In this document: one piece after another, positions 4,282 to 5,385 of the stretch | Position numbering within the stretch: position 1 is the first letter of the stretch | Layout: every line of letters starts with the position of its first letter | NCBI GenBank assembly: GCA_964556705.1 | Contig: CAZKXX010000156.1 | Span: 1 to 5,385, forward strand | Reading direction: 5' to 3' | Origin: CAZKXX01 sp964556705 | GTDB lineage: Bacteria > Acidobacteriota > Terriglobia > UBA7540 | Length of the DNA: 5,385 nt | Notes under the pieces: generated by a model | The model's database searches: none | What the model saw: only the letters and a program-made list of their open reading frames with translations | What the model was told of the DNA's origin: nothing | Made by a program: the position numbers and the translations under genes

Positions 4282-5385
4282 ATGCGTCGGCCCCGAGTTT
4301 GGTCCCTATTTCCCTCCGGCGGTGCGGTTTGGAGGCCAACCCGCTTAAGTCTGATCTCCGTCGTTGCTTTGTTTCCGATGCTTGCCGCGCCGCAGGCGGC
4401 GGGACAGGCGGGTTACGTCGTGCGGTTCGCGATGGAAAAAGAGCGTTACGTCGCGGGCGAGCCCGTGTTCTGCCGGTTCACGATCGAAAACACAGGCGCG
4501 ACGACGCTCCGTTTCGCCTACCGTTTTCCCACGCGCGTCGTTCACGCCGACCTCGAAGGTGAGCCGGATTTCTCGGTGAAAGACGAAACCGGCCGCGGCG
4601 TCCCGGACCCCATGCCGAGACCCTGCGGCGGCGCCCAAGGCAGCGTGGTGTATGGCAGCGTGACGCTTCCGCCGGGGCAAGTCCACACCGAGCGCTGGCT
4701 GCTAAACCAATGGGCGCGTCTCACGCGCCCGGGAAATTACAGCGTGCGCGCGGAGCGCCGCCTGCCGCTACTGGCCGCTGAAGAGCTGGAAGGCGAGGAG
4801 CCGCCGAAGCCGCTGGCATTCGCGTTGGCCTTGAACGAGCTGAGGTTCGAACTGGCGGCAGGCAAGGACGAGGAAGTTCGCGAATTGCTCGCCCCCTATG
4901 TTCGGCGGACCAACGAAGGCAACGGACCGGGCGTCGCCGAAGCGCTGATGGTGCTGGCGACGCTCCCGCGCCCCTTCATGCTCGAGCCGCTCGCCCGGCT
5001 GGCCGCCGCGCCCGCCGACGAACGCCGCTGGGACCGACAGATGGCGCTCGAAGGTCTGGCGCGCCTCGGGACGCCGCAGGCATGGAAGGTGATCGAGCAA
5101 TTTGCGCGCGGCCGGAAGCCTGCCTCCGCCCCCGCGGAAGCCTCCGCGCCCGACATCGCGCTCCGGCGGGCCGCTATTCAGTTGATGGCGCAGCGCGGCG
5201 ACCCCACCGGGACGGGGCGCGGCGATCCCGGCTACCGTTTTAACGATGAGCCGGGCGCGCTGGCGCTCAAGCACGACAGCGGCGGCAGCCTGAGCATGGC
5301 CAACGCCGGACCCAACACCAACGGCAGCCAGTTCTTCATCACCCACGTCGTCACCGATTGGCTGGACGGCAAGCACACGGTCTTC
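4282..5385 (+). CDS. Exported beta-sandwich/HEAT-repeat protein joined in frame to the C-terminal half of a cyclophilin (3' end outside window)
   Basis: One frame is open from ATG 4282 to the window edge, giving 368 residues with no stop. Residues 1-43 form a signal peptide: a basic start (MRRPR), a second basic stretch ending at R21, the hydrophobic LSLISVVALFPMLAA, and a likely cut near AGQA-43. Residues 44-190 look like a beta-sandwich (YVAGEPVFCRFTIENTG; later LPPGQ...LTRPGNYSVRAE), of the kind that carries repeat proteins in Acidobacteriota. Residues 195-277 and 291-305 are HEAT-like helices (ALMVLATLPRPFMLEPLARL; ALEGLARLGTPQAWKVIEQF; ALRRAAIQLMAQ), interrupted by a Pro/Ala linker (279-290). 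From G306 onward the sequence is cyclophilin: GDPTGTGRG, then LSMANAGPNTNGSQFFIT, then WLDGKHTVF. The cyclophilin N-terminal half, with the catalytic Arg of the FHR motif, is missing. As it stands, isomerase activity is doubtful. Both parts are recognisable, but it is unclear whether the fusion is biological or an assembly join. There is no Shine-Dalgarno site; the transcript may be leaderless. Confidence 0.75.
   Translation, partial: MRRPRVWSLFPSGGAVWRPTRLSLISVVALFPMLAAPQAAGQAGYVVRFAMEKERYVAGEPVFCRFTIENTGATTLRFAYRFPTRVVHADLEGEPDFSVKDETGRGVPDPMPRPCGGAQGSVVYGSVTLPPGQVHTERWLLNQWARLTRPGNYSVRAERRLPLLAAEELEGEEPPKPLAFALALNELRFELAAGKDEEVRELLAPYVRRTNEGNGPGVAEALMVLATLPRPFMLEPLARLAAAPADERRWDRQMALEGLARLGTPQAWKVIEQFARGRKPASAPAEASAPDIALRRAAIQLMAQRGDPTGTGRGDPGYRFNDEPGALALKHDSGGSLSMANAGPNTNGSQFFITHVVTDWLDGKHTVF
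5191..5205 (+). other. Junction between the HEAT part and the cyclophilin part
   Basis: The codons for Q304-R-G-D-P308 (CAG CGC GGC GAC CCC) fit both parents. HEAT repeats often end a helix in '..LGDP', and cyclophilins carry 'MIQGGDPTGTG'. The exact breakpoint cannot be placed inside this shared stretch. The likely shared bases are GGCGACCC, and possibly the preceding CAG with one mismatch. Confidence 0.55.
5197..5385 (+). other. Cyclophilin-type peptidyl-prolyl isomerase fragment (C-terminal half, continues past edge)
   Basis: Residues 306-368 of the preceding frame align with human cyclophilin A from about G65 onward. The binding-pocket residues A101, N102, Q111, F113, W121, L122 and H126 correspond to A340, N341, Q350, F352, W360, L361 and H365. 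The strands that should precede it (start of the barrel, FHR-VIPGFMIQ with catalytic R55 and F60) are absent. The segment is well conserved and shows no decay, so the truncation, if real, is recent, or the join is artificial. The usual remainder of about 45-50 residues would lie beyond the window. Confidence 0.85.

Noticed and set aside
5158..5202. Codons 294-307 as a degraded cyclophilin N-terminal strand rather than HEAT
   Set aside because: R296, M302 and Q304 fall in the register of cyclophilin R55, M61 and Q63, but the surrounding ALRRAAIQLMAQ is helical and HEAT-like, the FHR and PGF residues are absent, and a Pro/Ala linker precedes it. The match looks coincidental.

Overview
The window is a high-GC bacterial chromosome fragment. 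The gene content points to Acidobacteriota, either an isolate or a metagenome contig. It has a glutamate-carboxypeptidase-II-like M28 peptidase, a secreted protein opening with a 'KDGS...EIEGDRLRFYS..ER..WEEIP' block, and a secreted beta-sandwich plus HEAT-repeat protein. All three remind me of proteins common in that phylum. This is inference from family recognition; there is no rRNA or other marker gene to settle it.

Layout. Positions 2-58 (+) hold the last 18 codons of an unidentified gene. A 146-bp spacer follows, with GC-rich inverted repeats and a good sigma70-type promoter (perfect TATAAT at 136-141). The promoter drives a membrane-anchored diguanylate cyclase (205-1050, +). Converging on it, with only 33 bp between the stops, is the M28/PA/TFR-dimerisation peptidase (1084-3306, -). 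Upstream of the peptidase on the same strand is a secreted protein of unknown function (3364-4242, -). The peptidase has its own near-consensus promoter, and its -35 box contains the stop codon of the secreted protein. A compact divergent promoter region (about 4243-4281) separates that gene from the last one (4282 to the window end, +), which is still open at the edge.

The last gene is the anomaly. It begins with a signal peptide, a beta-sandwich and HEAT-like helices. Around codons 304-308 it passes in frame, with no cyclophilin N-terminal half, into the C-terminal half of a cyclophilin-type peptidyl-prolyl isomerase. The join sits on a shared Gly-Asp-Pro (GGCGACCC), as expected for a microhomology deletion, a gene fusion or a mis-assembly.

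Working together: the diguanylate cyclase makes the cytoplasmic second messenger c-di-GMP at the inner membrane. The other three complete or near-complete genes encode predicted exported or periplasm-facing proteins (peptidase, unknown beta-rich protein, HEAT protein), so the right-hand 4 kb looks like a cell-envelope neighbourhood. Nothing shows a shared pathway. No tRNA, rRNA, CRISPR array, insertion sequence or intergenic stretch over 300 bp was seen.
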